64,000 nucleotides of DNA from the NCBI RefSeq assembly GCF_012767755.2, contig NZ_AP023189.1, positions 930,001 through 994,000 of the forward strand. The letters run 5' to 3'. Position 1 is the stretch's first letter. Each line of letters begins with the position of its first letter. The notes under the pieces were generated by a model. That model ran no database searches and was not told the origin of the DNA. It saw only the letters and a program-made list of their open reading frames with translations. Positions 1 to 7,787 of this stretch are shown here, in pieces. The position numbers and the translations under genes were made by a program. This DNA comes from Pseudomonas tohonis. Its GTDB lineage: Bacteria; Pseudomonadota; Gammaproteobacteria; Pseudomonadales; Pseudomonadaceae.

Positions 1-1757
1 ACGATGAAGGGGTAGATGTTCGGCAGCGGGCCCATGACCGCGTCCGGCCAGCATTCGGCGCAAAGGCCGACGCCCTTGCCCGGCAGCCATTCGAGGTTGC
101 CGTGCTTGCCGACGTGCACCAGCGCGTCGGCGCCGAACACCTCGCGCAGCCAGAAATAGAAGGCCAGGTAGCCGTGGGGCGGCACCAGCGCCGCATCGTG
201 GTAGATGGCGGCCGGGTCCAGCTGGTAGCCGCGCGCCGGCTGGATGCCGACGAAGGCGAGGCCGAAGCGCAGGCCGGCGATCATCATGCGCCCTGAGCGG
301 AACATCGGGTCCTGCTGCGGCTCGCCCCAGCGCTCGCGCACGGCCCGCTGGTTGGCCTGGGGCAGGCGCGCGAAGCACGCGAGGTAGTCGTCCAGGGCCA
401 GGCTCTGGGCGCAGGGGCGCGCGTCGAGGCTGTCGAGGTCGTTGCTGACGCCGCCCAGCAGGCTGTGGATAAGTGCCGTGCCGTTCTCCGGCAGGCCGGC
501 CAGCGGGTACCCCTCGGCTTCCAGGGCGCGGAGGATGTTCAGCGCGGCGGCCGGGGTGTCCAGGCCCACGCCGTTGCCGATGCGACCGTCGCGGGTGGGG
601 TAGTTGGCGAGGATCAGCGCCACGCGCTTGTCGGCGTTGGCCTTGCGCGCCAGCAGCAGCCAGCGGCGCGCCAGTTCGGCGACGAAGTCCATGCGTTCGA
701 GGTGGGGCAGGTAGCAGACCACGTCGCTCTGGCTGCGCTCGCTGCGCCAGGCCAGGCCCTTGAAGCTGATGGGGCGGGTGATGATGCGCCCGTCCAGCTC
801 CGGCAAGGCGATGTGCATGGCCAGGTCGCGCGGGCCGAGGCCTTGCGGGTTCTCTTCCCAGAGCGGCTGGTTGTCCAGCGAGCAGATGGCCTGCAGCACC
901 GGCACGTCGCGGCGGAAGGGGCGCTGGCCGGGCGTGTCGGGGTTGGACTGGGCGAAGCCGGTGGTATTGATGATCAGCTCGGCATCGACGGCGTCCAGCC
1001 AGTCCTCGACCACGGCCAGGCACTCGGCTTCCTTGAGGCTGGCCACCGCGATGGGCAGCGGGTTGATGCCGACGGCGGCCAGGCGCTCGCAGAAGGTGTC
1101 GATGAAGGCGGTGTTCGCCGCCTGCAGATGGGTACGGTAGAACAGCAGCGCCACCACCGGCTGGCCGTCCCGCCAGTCGGCACGCCAGTGTTCGAGGCGG
1201 GCGGGGCGCTGGTGCGGGTGGTGCACCGCGACCCGGGGCAGGGCGCTGGGCGCCTGCCAGGGGTAGTCGCGCCCCAGGCAGCGGGAGGCGAGGCAGGCGA
1301 ACAGTTGCCGGGCGTTGTCCAGGCCGCCCTGGCGCAGGTACTGCCAGTAGCGCTCGGCGTCCTCCGCCGGGACCGTGCACAGGCGGGCCAGCTCCGGGTC
1401 GGGACGGTCGTCGCCGGGCACCAGGATCAGCTGCGTGCCGCGCTCGGCCAGGGCCACCAGTTGCTCGATGCCGTAGCGCCAGTAGCCGACGCCGCCGTGC
1501 ACGGAGATGAGGATGACCCTGGCGTGCTGCAGCACCTCGTCGACGTAGAGGTCCACCGAGGCGTGGTTCTGCAGCTGCATGGGGTTGGCCAGGCGCAGGC
1601 TCGGGTAGTCCTGCGGCAGCTCGCGGGCGGCCTCGGCCAGCAGCGCCAGGTGCGAATCACCGCTGCAGAGGATCACCAGTTCGGCGGGCGTCTGGGCCAG
1701 GTGGGCGATGCCGTCGTCGGGGACGAAGCCGCCGGGTTGGGTGCGCAGCAGGTGCAT
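1..1757 (-). CDS. cobN: Cobaltochelatase subunit CobN (5' part, runs off the left edge)
   Basis: CobN is the large subunit of the aerobic, ATP-dependent cobaltochelatase CobNST, which inserts cobalt into hydrogenobyrinic acid a,c-diamide in the cytoplasm. The first 585 codons are present, starting MHLLRTQPGGFVPDDG and continuing through family segments such as VILISVHGGVGYWRYG, NYPTRDGRIGNGVGLDTP and LVHVGKHGNLEWLPGKG. The family is usually about 1250 residues, so roughly half is in view. The start is the ATG at 1757, 62 bp after the cobW stop. The gene is co-directional with cobW and probably transcribed with it behind the minus-strand B12 riboswitch. There is no internal stop. Confidence 0.95.
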   Translation of the reverse strand, partial: MHLLRTQPGGFVPDDGIAHLAQTPAELVILCSGDSHLALLAEAARELPQDYPSLRLANPMQLQNHASVDLYVDEVLQHARVILISVHGGVGYWRYGIEQLVALAERGTQLILVPGDDRPDPELARLCTVPAEDAERYWQYLRQGGLDNARQLFACLASRCLGRDYPWQAPSALPRVAVHHPHQRPARLEHWRADWRDGQPVVALLFYRTHLQAANTAFIDTFCERLAAVGINPLPIAVASLKEAECLAVVEDWLDAVDAELIINTTGFAQSNPDTPGQRPFRRDVPVLQAICSLDNQPLWEENPQGLGPRDLAMHIALPELDGRIITRPISFKGLAWRSERSQSDVVCYLPHLERMDFVAELARRWLLLARKANADKRVALILANYPTRDGRIGNGVGLDTPAAALNILRALEAEGYPLAGLPENGTALIHSLLGGVSNDLDSLDARPCAQSLALDDYLACFARLPQANQRAVRERWGEPQQDPMFRSGRMMIAGLRFGLAFVGIQPARGYQLDPAAIYHDAALVPPHGYLAFYFWLREVFGADALVHVGKHGNLEWLPGKGVGLCAECWPDAVMGPLPNIYPFI

Positions 1758-1785
1758 GGCTCGGGCCTTGGCAGGGGGGAGCGGC

Positions 1786-1805
1786 CCTCTCCCGGTCGGG
1801 AGAGG
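1786..1805 (-). other. Intercistronic hairpin between cobW and cobN
   Basis: CCTCTCCC and GGGAGAGG form a perfect 8-bp stem around a GGTC loop in the 62-bp cobW-cobN gap. No T-run follows on the minus strand, so it looks like an mRNA-stabilising or processing hairpin, or a short dispersed palindrome, not a terminator. Confidence 0.5.
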
Positions 1806-1819
1806 AGCCGGTTCGGCGG

Positions 1820-2872
1820 TTACGCCAGGGCGGTGCGCAGTTCGTTGGCGATGGTGGCCGGGTCCAGCTCCTGGCCGATCACCACCAGGCGGGTGGCGCG
1901 GGTCTCGCCGGCCAGCCACTTGCGGTCGAAGTGCTTGTCGAAGCGCTTGCCGACGCCCTGTACCAGCAGGCGCATGGGCTTGCCGGGGATGGCGGCGAAG
2001 CCCTTGATGCGCAGCACGTCGTGGCGCTCCACCAGTTGGCCGAGGGCGGCCAGCAGGGCGGCTTCCTCTACTTCCGGCAGGTCGACGTGGAAGGAGTCGA
2101 ACTCGTCGTGGTCGTGGTCCTCGTGCCCTTCGTGGTCGTGGTGGGTGGGGCGGCTGTCGATGTGCGCCTCGGCCTCGGCGTTCAGGCCCAGCAGCACGGA
2201 GAGCGGCAGCTTGCCGGCGCTGGCTTCGACGATCTTCACCGCCGGCGGCAGCTCCTCGGCCACTTCGGCGCGCACGGCGGCCAGGGCGTCGGCGTCGAGC
2301 AGGTCGGCCTTGTTGAGGATCACCAGGTCGGCGCTGGCCAGCTGGTCTTCGAAGAGTTCGTGCAGGGGCGACTCGTGGTCGAGGTTCGGGTCCTGCTTGC
2401 GCTGCTCGTCCACCTGCTCGGGGTGGGCGGCGAAGGTGCCGGCGGCCACGGCGGGGCTGTCGACCACGGTGATCACCGCGTCCACCGTGCAGGCGCTGCG
2501 GATCTCGGGCCACTGGAAGGCCTGTACCAGGGGCTTGGGCAGGGCCAGGCCGGAGGTCTCGATGAGGATCTGGTCGAGGTCGCCACGGCGGGCCACCAGT
2601 TCGCGCATCACCGGGAAGAACTCTTCCTGCACGGTGCAGCACAGGCAGCCGTTGGCCAGTTCGAAGACGCGGCCCACGGCCTCTTCCTCGGTGCAGCCGA
2701 TGGAGCATTGCTTGAGGATCTCGCCGTCGATGCCCAGCTCGCCGAATTCGTTGACGATCACCGCGATGCGGCGGCCTTCGGCGTTGTCGAGCATGTGGCG
2801 GAGCAGGGTGGTCTTACCGGCACCGAGGAAGCCGGTGACGATGGTGACGGGGAGTTTGGCCAGGGTTTTCAT
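1820..2872 (-). CDS. cobW: CobW GTPase (cobalamin biosynthesis metallochaperone)
   Basis: A 350-residue COG0523 G3E GTPase, thought to deliver Co(II) to the cobaltochelatase. Visible motifs are the P-loop GFLGAGKTT at about residues 14-22, the metal-binding CLCC at 76-79, an NKAD guanine-specificity motif near 187, and a His/Asp-rich stretch (HHDHEGHEDHDHDEF) near 244-258 that probably binds metal. It lies upstream of cobN on the same strand, about 110 bp downstream of a cobalamin riboswitch. Other COG0523 members (ZigA, YeiR, nitrile hydratase activators) look similar; the B12 neighbours decide for CobW. Confidence 0.95.
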   Translation of the reverse strand: MKTLAKLPVTIVTGFLGAGKTTLLRHMLDNAEGRRIAVIVNEFGELGIDGEILKQCSIGCTEEEAVGRVFELANGCLCCTVQEEFFPVMRELVARRGDLDQILIETSGLALPKPLVQAFQWPEIRSACTVDAVITVVDSPAVAAGTFAAHPEQVDEQRKQDPNLDHESPLHELFEDQLASADLVILNKADLLDADALAAVRAEVAEELPPAVKIVEASAGKLPLSVLLGLNAEAEAHIDSRPTHHDHEGHEDHDHDEFDSFHVDLPEVEEAALLAALGQLVERHDVLRIKGFAAIPGKPMRLLVQGVGKRFDKHFDRKWLAGETRATRLVVIGQELDPATIANELRTALA

Positions 2873-2982
2873 GCGCGGCAGCCCTTCGCTGGGAGTCGAT
2901 CGGATCGGCGGGCGCGCGGGACGAGGGCACGGAGGGCCCGATTCGCCACCGGATCACCCCGCCCGGTTGTCTGGAAATTCGC

Positions 2983-3150
2983 CGAGGCAGGTCTCCTGGC
3001 TCACAGCCTGGCGCGATGCGCCGTCCCTCCGCCTTCCCGCCCGTCGGGCAGTGGCTGTGGATAGGACCTCAGCTGTTCACAGTTGCGGGGGCAGCCACGG
3101 CTTGGCCGTGTTCCCTCTTAGCTGCGGCGCGCGGCCGCAGAACCTCGAAG
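2983..3150 (-). promoter_or_regulatory. Cobalamin (adenosylcobalamin) riboswitch upstream of cobW
   Basis: Read on the minus strand, the element shows the conserved blocks in order: AAGAGGGAACACGG, then the B12 box core GCTGCCCCCGCAACTG, then GGGAAGGCGGAGGG, and a closing GAGCCAGGAGACCTGCC. These match the cobalamin riboswitch consensus. It should lower cobW-cobN expression when B12 is plentiful. The ends are approximate. Confidence 0.95.
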
Positions 3151-3235
3151 GGCCGAAGGCTACGCAGGCCGGGGGCGGCGGTCAATCGCGGCGGTTGACG
3201 GCCGATCGGACTCGTGATGTCCTTGTGCGGTTTTT

Positions 3236-3419
3236 TCAGGTGTCTCGCGCCGTCGCGCGCGAGGTGAAACGGGAAGTCGGTGTGCCCCAGGGCGAGTCCG
3301 ACGCTGCCCCCGCAACGGTAAGCGCACGTAGGGATCTGTAGGCCACTGTGTCCGGCGGACATGGGAAGGCAAACCCGCCCAGCCTCGGCTGGCGTCGCAA
3401 GCCCGGAGACCGGCCTGAT
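3236..3419 (+). promoter_or_regulatory. Cobalamin riboswitch upstream of cbtB-cbtA
   Basis: On the plus strand, a CAGGTGTC start, GTGAAACGGGAAGTCGGTG, the core GACGCTGCCCCCGCAACGG, then ATGGGAAGGC, and GCAAGCCCGGAGACCGGCCTG form a complete cobalamin aptamer. It ends about 115 bp before cbtB and should repress cobalt uptake genes when B12 is sufficient. It diverges from the minus-strand copy with about 85 bp between the aptamers. Ends are approximate. Confidence 0.95.
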
Positions 3420-3532
3420 CACTTTTTGGCAACCCGCGGTGGGCGGGCGCACGCCGGAAATGCGGTGCCGTCGCGGCCGCTTTCTTCGCACGCGTTCCTC
3501 TTGCCGACTCACCCGCACGCAGAGGAAGCACC

Positions 3533-3715
3533 ATGTCCAGCAGCACCCTGAGCCATTCGGCCGCCGCCGTCCCCCTGTCCAAACGCCTGGCCATCGCCAT
3601 CGGTGCCAGCCTCCTGGGCCTGTCGCTCGTGTACTTCGCCGGCTTCTCGCACATCGAGGCGGTGCACAACGCGGCCCACGACACCCGCCACAGCTCTGCC
3701 TTCCCCTGCCACTGA
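3533..3715 (+). CDS. cbtB: CbtB, small cobalt transporter subunit
   Basis: A 60-residue protein with one hydrophobic helix (about residues 19-37, LAIAIGASLLGLSLVYFAG) followed by a His-rich tail (HIEAVHNAAHDTRH...CH) of the kind that binds metal in CbtB proteins. The family is always this short and paired with CbtA. The gene directly follows a B12 riboswitch and precedes cbtA by 11 bp. CbtAB is regarded as a B12-regulated cobalt uptake system of the inner membrane; this is inferred from genomics more than from biochemistry. Confidence 0.93.
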   Translation: MSSSTLSHSAAAVPLSKRLAIAIGASLLGLSLVYFAGFSHIEAVHNAAHDTRHSSAFPCH

Positions 3716-3726
3716 GGGGCGCGACC

Positions 3727-4434
3727 GTGATCAAGCGCATCGCCCAGACCGCCGGGTTCGCCGGCCTGTTCGCCGCCATCGTGCTGACCCTGCTGCAGAG
3801 CCTGTGGGTCACCCCGCTGATCCTCCACGCGGAGACGTTCGAGAGCTCGGCACCGGCCGAGCAGGCCGAGCACAGCCACGAGCACGCCGCCGGCACGCCC
3901 GCCCATGAGCACGATGCCGAGGCCTGGGCGCCCGCCGATGGCTGGCAGCGCACGCTGTCCACCGGTGGCGCCAACCTGGTGGTCGCGGTGGGCTTCGCCC
4001 TGCTCCTGGCCGCACTGTTCAGCCTGCGCGGCCCGACCCGCGCCTGGCAGGGCCTGCTCTGGGGCCTGGCGGGTTTCGCCACCTTCGCCCTGGCGCCGTC
4101 CCTCGGCCTGCCGCCGGAGTTGCCGGGCACCGCGGCCGCCGACCTGGCCCAGCGCCAGGTCTGGTGGGTCGGCACCGCCGCCTCCACCGCTGCCGGCCTC
4201 GCGCTGATCGCCTTCGGCCGCAGCTGGGTGCTGCGCCTCGTCGGGCTGGCGCTGCTGGTGATTCCCCACGTGGTGGGGGCGCCGCAGCCCGAGGTGCATT
4301 CGAGCCTGGCGCCGGAAGCCCTGGAGCACGAGTTCATCGCTGCCTCGCTGATCACCAACGCGCTGTTCTGGGGCGCCCTGGGCTGGGCCGCCGCCTGGCT
4401 GTACCAGCGTTCCGCGAGCCAAGACCTGGCGTGA
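3727..4434 (+). CDS. cbtA: CbtA, cobalt transporter membrane subunit
   Basis: A 235-residue inner-membrane protein with about five hydrophobic segments and a His-rich loop after the first (HSHEHAAGTPAHEHD), typical of CbtA. I place the start at the GTG (3727, VIKRIAQTAGFAGLF) just downstream of cbtB, because the frame upstream of it lies over the riboswitch and cbtB. It is probably co-transcribed with cbtB under the same riboswitch. A strong Rho-independent terminator follows the stop. Confidence 0.92.
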   Translation: MIKRIAQTAGFAGLFAAIVLTLLQSLWVTPLILHAETFESSAPAEQAEHSHEHAAGTPAHEHDAEAWAPADGWQRTLSTGGANLVVAVGFALLLAALFSLRGPTRAWQGLLWGLAGFATFALAPSLGLPPELPGTAAADLAQRQVWWVGTAASTAAGLALIAFGRSWVLRLVGLALLVIPHVVGAPQPEVHSSLAPEALEHEFIAASLITNALFWGALGWAAAWLYQRSASQDLA

Positions 4435-4454
4435 GCCGGGCCGTGCCGTCGATC

Positions 4455-4495
4455 GACCCCGCGCAGGGCCCGGCCCTTCGCGGGGTCTTGCTTTT
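4455..4495 (+). terminator. Rho-independent terminator after cbtA
   Basis: GACCCCGCG at 4455-4463 pairs with CGCGGGGTC at 4479-4487, with an inner AGGGCC/GGCCCT stem, and TTGCTTTT follows. It ends 12 bp before the cobE start codon, so cobE-cobM must depend on read-through or on a promoter inside this hairpin region. Confidence 0.85.
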
Positions 4496-4507
4496 CAGGG
4501 CTGGCCG

Positions 4508-4918
4508 ATGATCCGCGTGGCCGGCCTCGGCTGCCGGCGCGGCTGCCCGGAACACGAACTGCGCGAGCTGCTGGTCACCACCCTGGCCGAGCGCGGCCTG
4601 GCGGTCGGCGACCTGAGTGCCCTGGCCAGCGTCGACAGCAAGGCCGACGAGCCCGGGCTGCGCGCACTGGCGCTGTCCCTTCAGCTGCCCCTGGCGCTGC
4701 TGCCGGCCACCGAGTTGGTGGCCTGCGAGGGTCGGCTGTCCGGCGCCTCGGCCGTCGTCCTGCGGGAGACCGGCAGCCCCGGCGTCGCCGAAGCCGCGGC
4801 CCTGCTGCATGCCGAAACCCTGGCCGGCCGGCCTGCGCGATTGCTGGTGGATAAACGCCGCAGTGCCCGCGCCACCTGTGCGCTGGCCTGCATTCCCGAG
4901 GATGTGGATAACCCATGA
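4508..4918 (+). CDS. cobE: CobE / CbiG C-terminal-like cobalamin biosynthesis protein
   Basis: A 136-residue protein with the CobE/GbiG family signature: GLGCRRGCP at the N-terminus, SVDSKADEPGL near 38-48, and a late GVAEAAALL segment. CobE is a small protein of the aerobic B12 pathway related to the C-terminal domain of CbiG; its exact step is not settled. Its stop overlaps the cobM start in an ATGA, which suggests translational coupling. The start ATG at 4508 lies immediately after the cbtA terminator. Confidence 0.92.
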   Translation: MIRVAGLGCRRGCPEHELRELLVTTLAERGLAVGDLSALASVDSKADEPGLRALALSLQLPLALLPATELVACEGRLSGASAVVLRETGSPGVAEAAALLHAETLAGRPARLLVDKRRSARATCALACIPEDVDNP

Positions 4919-5679
4919 CGGTCTATTTCATCGGCGCCGGCCCCGGCGATCCGGAGCTCATCACGGTCAAGGGCCAGCGGTTGATCCGCAGCTGCCCGGT
5001 GATCCTCTACGCCGGTTCCCTGGTGCCGGAGGCGGTGCTCGACGGGCATCGTGCCGGGCAGGTGGTGAACACCGCCGAGCTGCACCTGGACGAGATCGTC
5101 CGCCTGCTGGCCGAGGCCCACGGGCGCGGCCAGGACGTGGCCCGCGTGCACTCCGGCGACCCGTCGCTGTACGGCGCCATCGGCGAGCAGATCCGCCACC
5201 TGCGGGCACTGGGCATTCCCTACGAGGTGGTGCCCGGCGTCACCGCCACCGCTGCTTGCGCCGCGTTGCTGGGTACCGAGCTGACCCTGCCGGACATCTC
5301 GCAGACGCTGATCCTCACCCGCTTCGCCACCCGTACGCGCATGCCCGAGGGCGAGTCCCTGGCGGAGCTGGCGCAGCACCGCGCGACCCTGGCGGTGCAC
5401 CTGGGCGTCAGCCACCTGCCGCGCATCGTCGACGAACTGCTGCCGCACTACGGCGCCGACTGCCCGGTGGCCGTGGTGCACCGCGCCAGCTGGCCCGACC
5501 AGGACTGGGTGACCGGCACGCTGGCGGACATCGTGGAGCGGGTGGCGGGCAAGGACTTCCGTCGCACCGCGCTGATCCTCGTGGGGCGCGTGCTGGCCGC
5601 CGAAGGCTTCACCGATTCCTCGCTCTATCACCCCGATCACGCCCATCTCTATCGCCCCGCAGGGGGTGGCGACGACTGA
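4915..5679 (+). CDS. cobM: Precorrin-4 C11-methyltransferase
   Basis: A 254-residue SAM-dependent tetrapyrrole methylase that adds a methyl group at C-11 of precorrin-4 in the aerobic cobalamin route. The N-terminal VYFIGAGPGDPELITVKGQ is the family's SAM-binding glycine-rich start; VHSGDPSLYGAIGEQ (about residues 77-91) is the second conserved block, and PYEVVPGVTATAACAALLG the third. The length is normal. It overlaps cobE by 4 bp. The roughly 196 bp that follow hold nothing I can name. Confidence 0.95.
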   Translation: MTVYFIGAGPGDPELITVKGQRLIRSCPVILYAGSLVPEAVLDGHRAGQVVNTAELHLDEIVRLLAEAHGRGQDVARVHSGDPSLYGAIGEQIRHLRALGIPYEVVPGVTATAACAALLGTELTLPDISQTLILTRFATRTRMPEGESLAELAQHRATLAVHLGVSHLPRIVDELLPHYGADCPVAVVHRASWPDQDWVTGTLADIVERVAGKDFRRTALILVGRVLAAEGFTDSSLYHPDHAHLYRPAGGGDD

Positions 5680-5875
5680 CGCGGCGTGCCGCATGGCGCG
5701 CCGCTAGTGACGCAGCGCCGGGAAATAAGCAGAATGCGTGTTCCCCGGTCGGAAACGACCGCCGGCTTGCGTGCCTGATGCCCGTCTTGGCGAACCTCCT
5801 GGTCACAGGGATGGCGCCGGTGCGGGGTCATGGCCTGATCGATAACACCCACTGGCTTTAAGCGACCTTCTGTCT

Positions 5876-6760
5876 ATGCGTATGCGCTTGATGCTCCTGG
5901 GCGGTGGCAATGCCCTTGGCCAGGCGCTTATCCGCCTGGGGGCCGAGGATGATGTAGGGTTCCTCGCCCCGCGCCCGCCCGAACAGGGCTGGGATGCCGC
6001 CAGCCTGACCCAGCTGCTCGACGACACCCGCCCCGATGCGGTGATCAACCTCGCCTACTACTTCGACTGGTTCCAGGCCGAGGAGGCCAGCCCGGCCCGT
6101 TTCGCCGCGCAGGAACGCGCGGTCGAGCGCCTCGCCGAGCTCTGCCAGCACCACGGTATCGTCCTGCTGCAGCCCTCCAGCTACCGCGTCTTCGATGGTG
6201 CCCGGGCGACGGCCTACAACGAGAAGGACGAGACCATTCCCCTGAGCCTTCGCGGGCAGTCCCTGTGGCGCATCGAGCAGAGCGTGCGTGCCATGTGCCC
6301 CAAGCATGTGCTGCTGCGCTTCGGCTGGCTGCTGGACGACAGCAACGAGGGCATCCTCGGGCGCTTCCTCGCCCGTGCCGAGCGTGACGCCGAGCTGATG
6401 CTGGCCGACGACCGCCGCGGCAACCCGACGCCGGTGGACGACGCCGCGCGGGTGATGCTCGCCGTGCTCAAGCAGCTGGACTGCGCCGCGCCGCTCTGGG
6501 GCACCTACCACTACGGCGGCCATGAGGCGACCACCACCCTGGCGCTTGGCCAGGCGGTGCTCACCGAGGCCCGCAACCTGCGCGCGCTGAAGGTGCAGGA
6601 AATCACCCCCCAGGCCCACGCCGCCCGTCCCGATGCGGCGGACGAGCCCCAGCACGCGGTGCTGGCCTGCAAGAAAATCCTCCATACATTCGGCATCAAG
6701 CCCCGCGCGTGGCGCGCGGCGTTGCCCGCACTCCTGGACCGTTACTACCGCCATGGCTGA
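5876..6760 (+). CDS. RmlD-like NAD(P)-dependent sugar-nucleotide reductase family protein
   Basis: A 294-residue Rossmann protein resembling dTDP-4-dehydrorhamnose reductase (RmlD). It starts MRLMLLGGGNALGQALIRLG, a dinucleotide-binding turn, followed by DTRPDAVINLAYY and PSSYRVFDG, where RmlD carries its active-site serine. The classical YxxxK is not obvious. The substrate is unknown. It overlaps the downstream epimerase gene by 8 bp, so the pair is probably translationally coupled and may act on the same nucleotide sugar. A second ATG two codons inside (5882) is an alternative start. Confidence 0.75.
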   Translation: MRMRLMLLGGGNALGQALIRLGAEDDVGFLAPRPPEQGWDAASLTQLLDDTRPDAVINLAYYFDWFQAEEASPARFAAQERAVERLAELCQHHGIVLLQPSSYRVFDGARATAYNEKDETIPLSLRGQSLWRIEQSVRAMCPKHVLLRFGWLLDDSNEGILGRFLARAERDAELMLADDRRGNPTPVDDAARVMLAVLKQLDCAAPLWGTYHYGGHEATTTLALGQAVLTEARNLRALKVQEITPQAHAARPDAADEPQHAVLACKKILHTFGIKPRAWRAALPALLDRYYRHG

Positions 6761-7682
6761 TTCCCCCATCCTCGTTACCGGCGGCGCCGGCTTCATCGGC
6801 TCCAACCTGGTCGATGCGCTGCTGGCGCGCGGGCATTCGGTGCGCGTGCTCGACGATCTTTCCACCGGCAAGCGCAGCAACCTGCCGCTGGAGAACCCGC
6901 GCGTCGAATTCATCGAAGGCACTGTCGCCGACGCCGCGCTGGTGGCTCGCGCCATGGCCGGCTGCAAGGCGGTGGCGCACCTGGCCGCCGTGGCCTCGGT
7001 GCCGGCTTCGGTGGATGACCCGGTGTCGACCCACCAGGCCAACTTCGTCGGCACCCTCAACGTCTGCGAGGCCATGCGCCAGCACGGCGTGAAGCGCGTG
7101 ACGTTCGCCTCCAGCGCCTCGGTCTACGGGCAGAACGGCGAAGGCCAGGCCATCGACGAGAACACCCCCGTCGCGCCGCTCACCCCCTACGCGGTGGACA
7201 AGCTGGCCAGCGAGCAGTACCTGGACTTCTACCGCCGCCAGCATGGCCTGGAGCCGGCGGTGTTCCGCTTCTTCAACATCTTCGGGCCGCGGCAGGACCC
7301 GTCCTCGCCCTATTCCGGGGTGATCAGCATCTTCACCGAGCGTGCGCTGGCCGGCACGCCCATCACCATCTTCGGCGATGGCGAGCAGACCCGTGACTTC
7401 GTCTATGTCGGCGACCTGGTGCAGGTGCTGGTGCAGGCGCTGGAGAACCCTGGCGTCGAGGCCGGCCCGGTGAACGTCGGCCTGCAGCGCTCCACCAGCC
7501 TGAAGGAGCTGCTCGCCGCCATCGGCAGCGTGGTGGGCGAACTGCCGGCCATCAGCTACGCCGAAGCGCGCTCGGGCGATATCCGCCATTCCCTGGCGGA
7601 CAACAGCCGTCTGCTGGAGCGTTTCGCCTTCCCCGAGCCGACTCCCCTGGCGGTCGGCCTGGCCCGCTTGCTGGGCCGCTGA
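6753..7682 (+). CDS. NAD-dependent nucleotide-sugar epimerase/dehydratase
   Basis: A 309-residue extended SDR protein. It has the NAD-binding motif TGGAGFIGSNL near residues 8-18, a DDLSTGKRSNL segment, SSASVYG (catalytic Ser region), and TPYAVDKLASEQY holding the YxxxK catalytic pair, plus RFFNIFGPRQDPSSPYSGV typical of UDP-glucose 4-epimerase-like enzymes. The precise substrate cannot be assigned. The start ATG (6753) overlaps the end of the RmlD-like gene. A Rho-independent terminator follows 12 bp after the stop. Confidence 0.88.
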   Translation: MADSPILVTGGAGFIGSNLVDALLARGHSVRVLDDLSTGKRSNLPLENPRVEFIEGTVADAALVARAMAGCKAVAHLAAVASVPASVDDPVSTHQANFVGTLNVCEAMRQHGVKRVTFASSASVYGQNGEGQAIDENTPVAPLTPYAVDKLASEQYLDFYRRQHGLEPAVFRFFNIFGPRQDPSSPYSGVISIFTERALAGTPITIFGDGEQTRDFVYVGDLVQVLVQALENPGVEAGPVNVGLQRSTSLKELLAAIGSVVGELPAISYAEARSGDIRHSLADNSRLLERFAFPEPTPLAVGLARLLGR

Positions 7683-7693
7683 GTGAAGACAGG

Positions 7694-7716
7694 AAAGGCG
7701 CCTTCGGGCGCCTTTT
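7694..7716 (+). terminator. Terminator after the epimerase gene
   Basis: AAAGGCGCC and GGCGCCTTTT around a TTCG tetraloop form a perfect GC-rich hairpin with a T-run, 12 bp after the stop at 7682. Confidence 0.88.
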
Positions 7717-7747
7717 CTCATCCCGCTCCCATCCCGTGATGCCAATG

Positions 7748-7772
7748 AAAAAGGCGCCCGAAGGCGCCTTTT
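7748..7772 (-). terminator. Terminator of oprG
   Basis: AAAAAGGCGCC, CGAA, GGCGCCTTTT form a hairpin with A- and T-runs on both sides, 16 bp past the oprG stop. It is the exact inverse of the hairpin at 7694-7716, so each serves one of the two convergent genes and either could also work for the other. Confidence 0.85.
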
Positions 7773-7787
7773 CTCGTTGCGGCGGGC

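Noticed and set aside
465..3341. Long plus-strand open frame (958 residues) over cobN, cobW and both riboswitches
   Set aside because: It is antisense to clearly coding cobN and cobW, has Gly/Gln/Ala-rich low-complexity translation and runs through two riboswitches. It is a GC-rich shadow frame.
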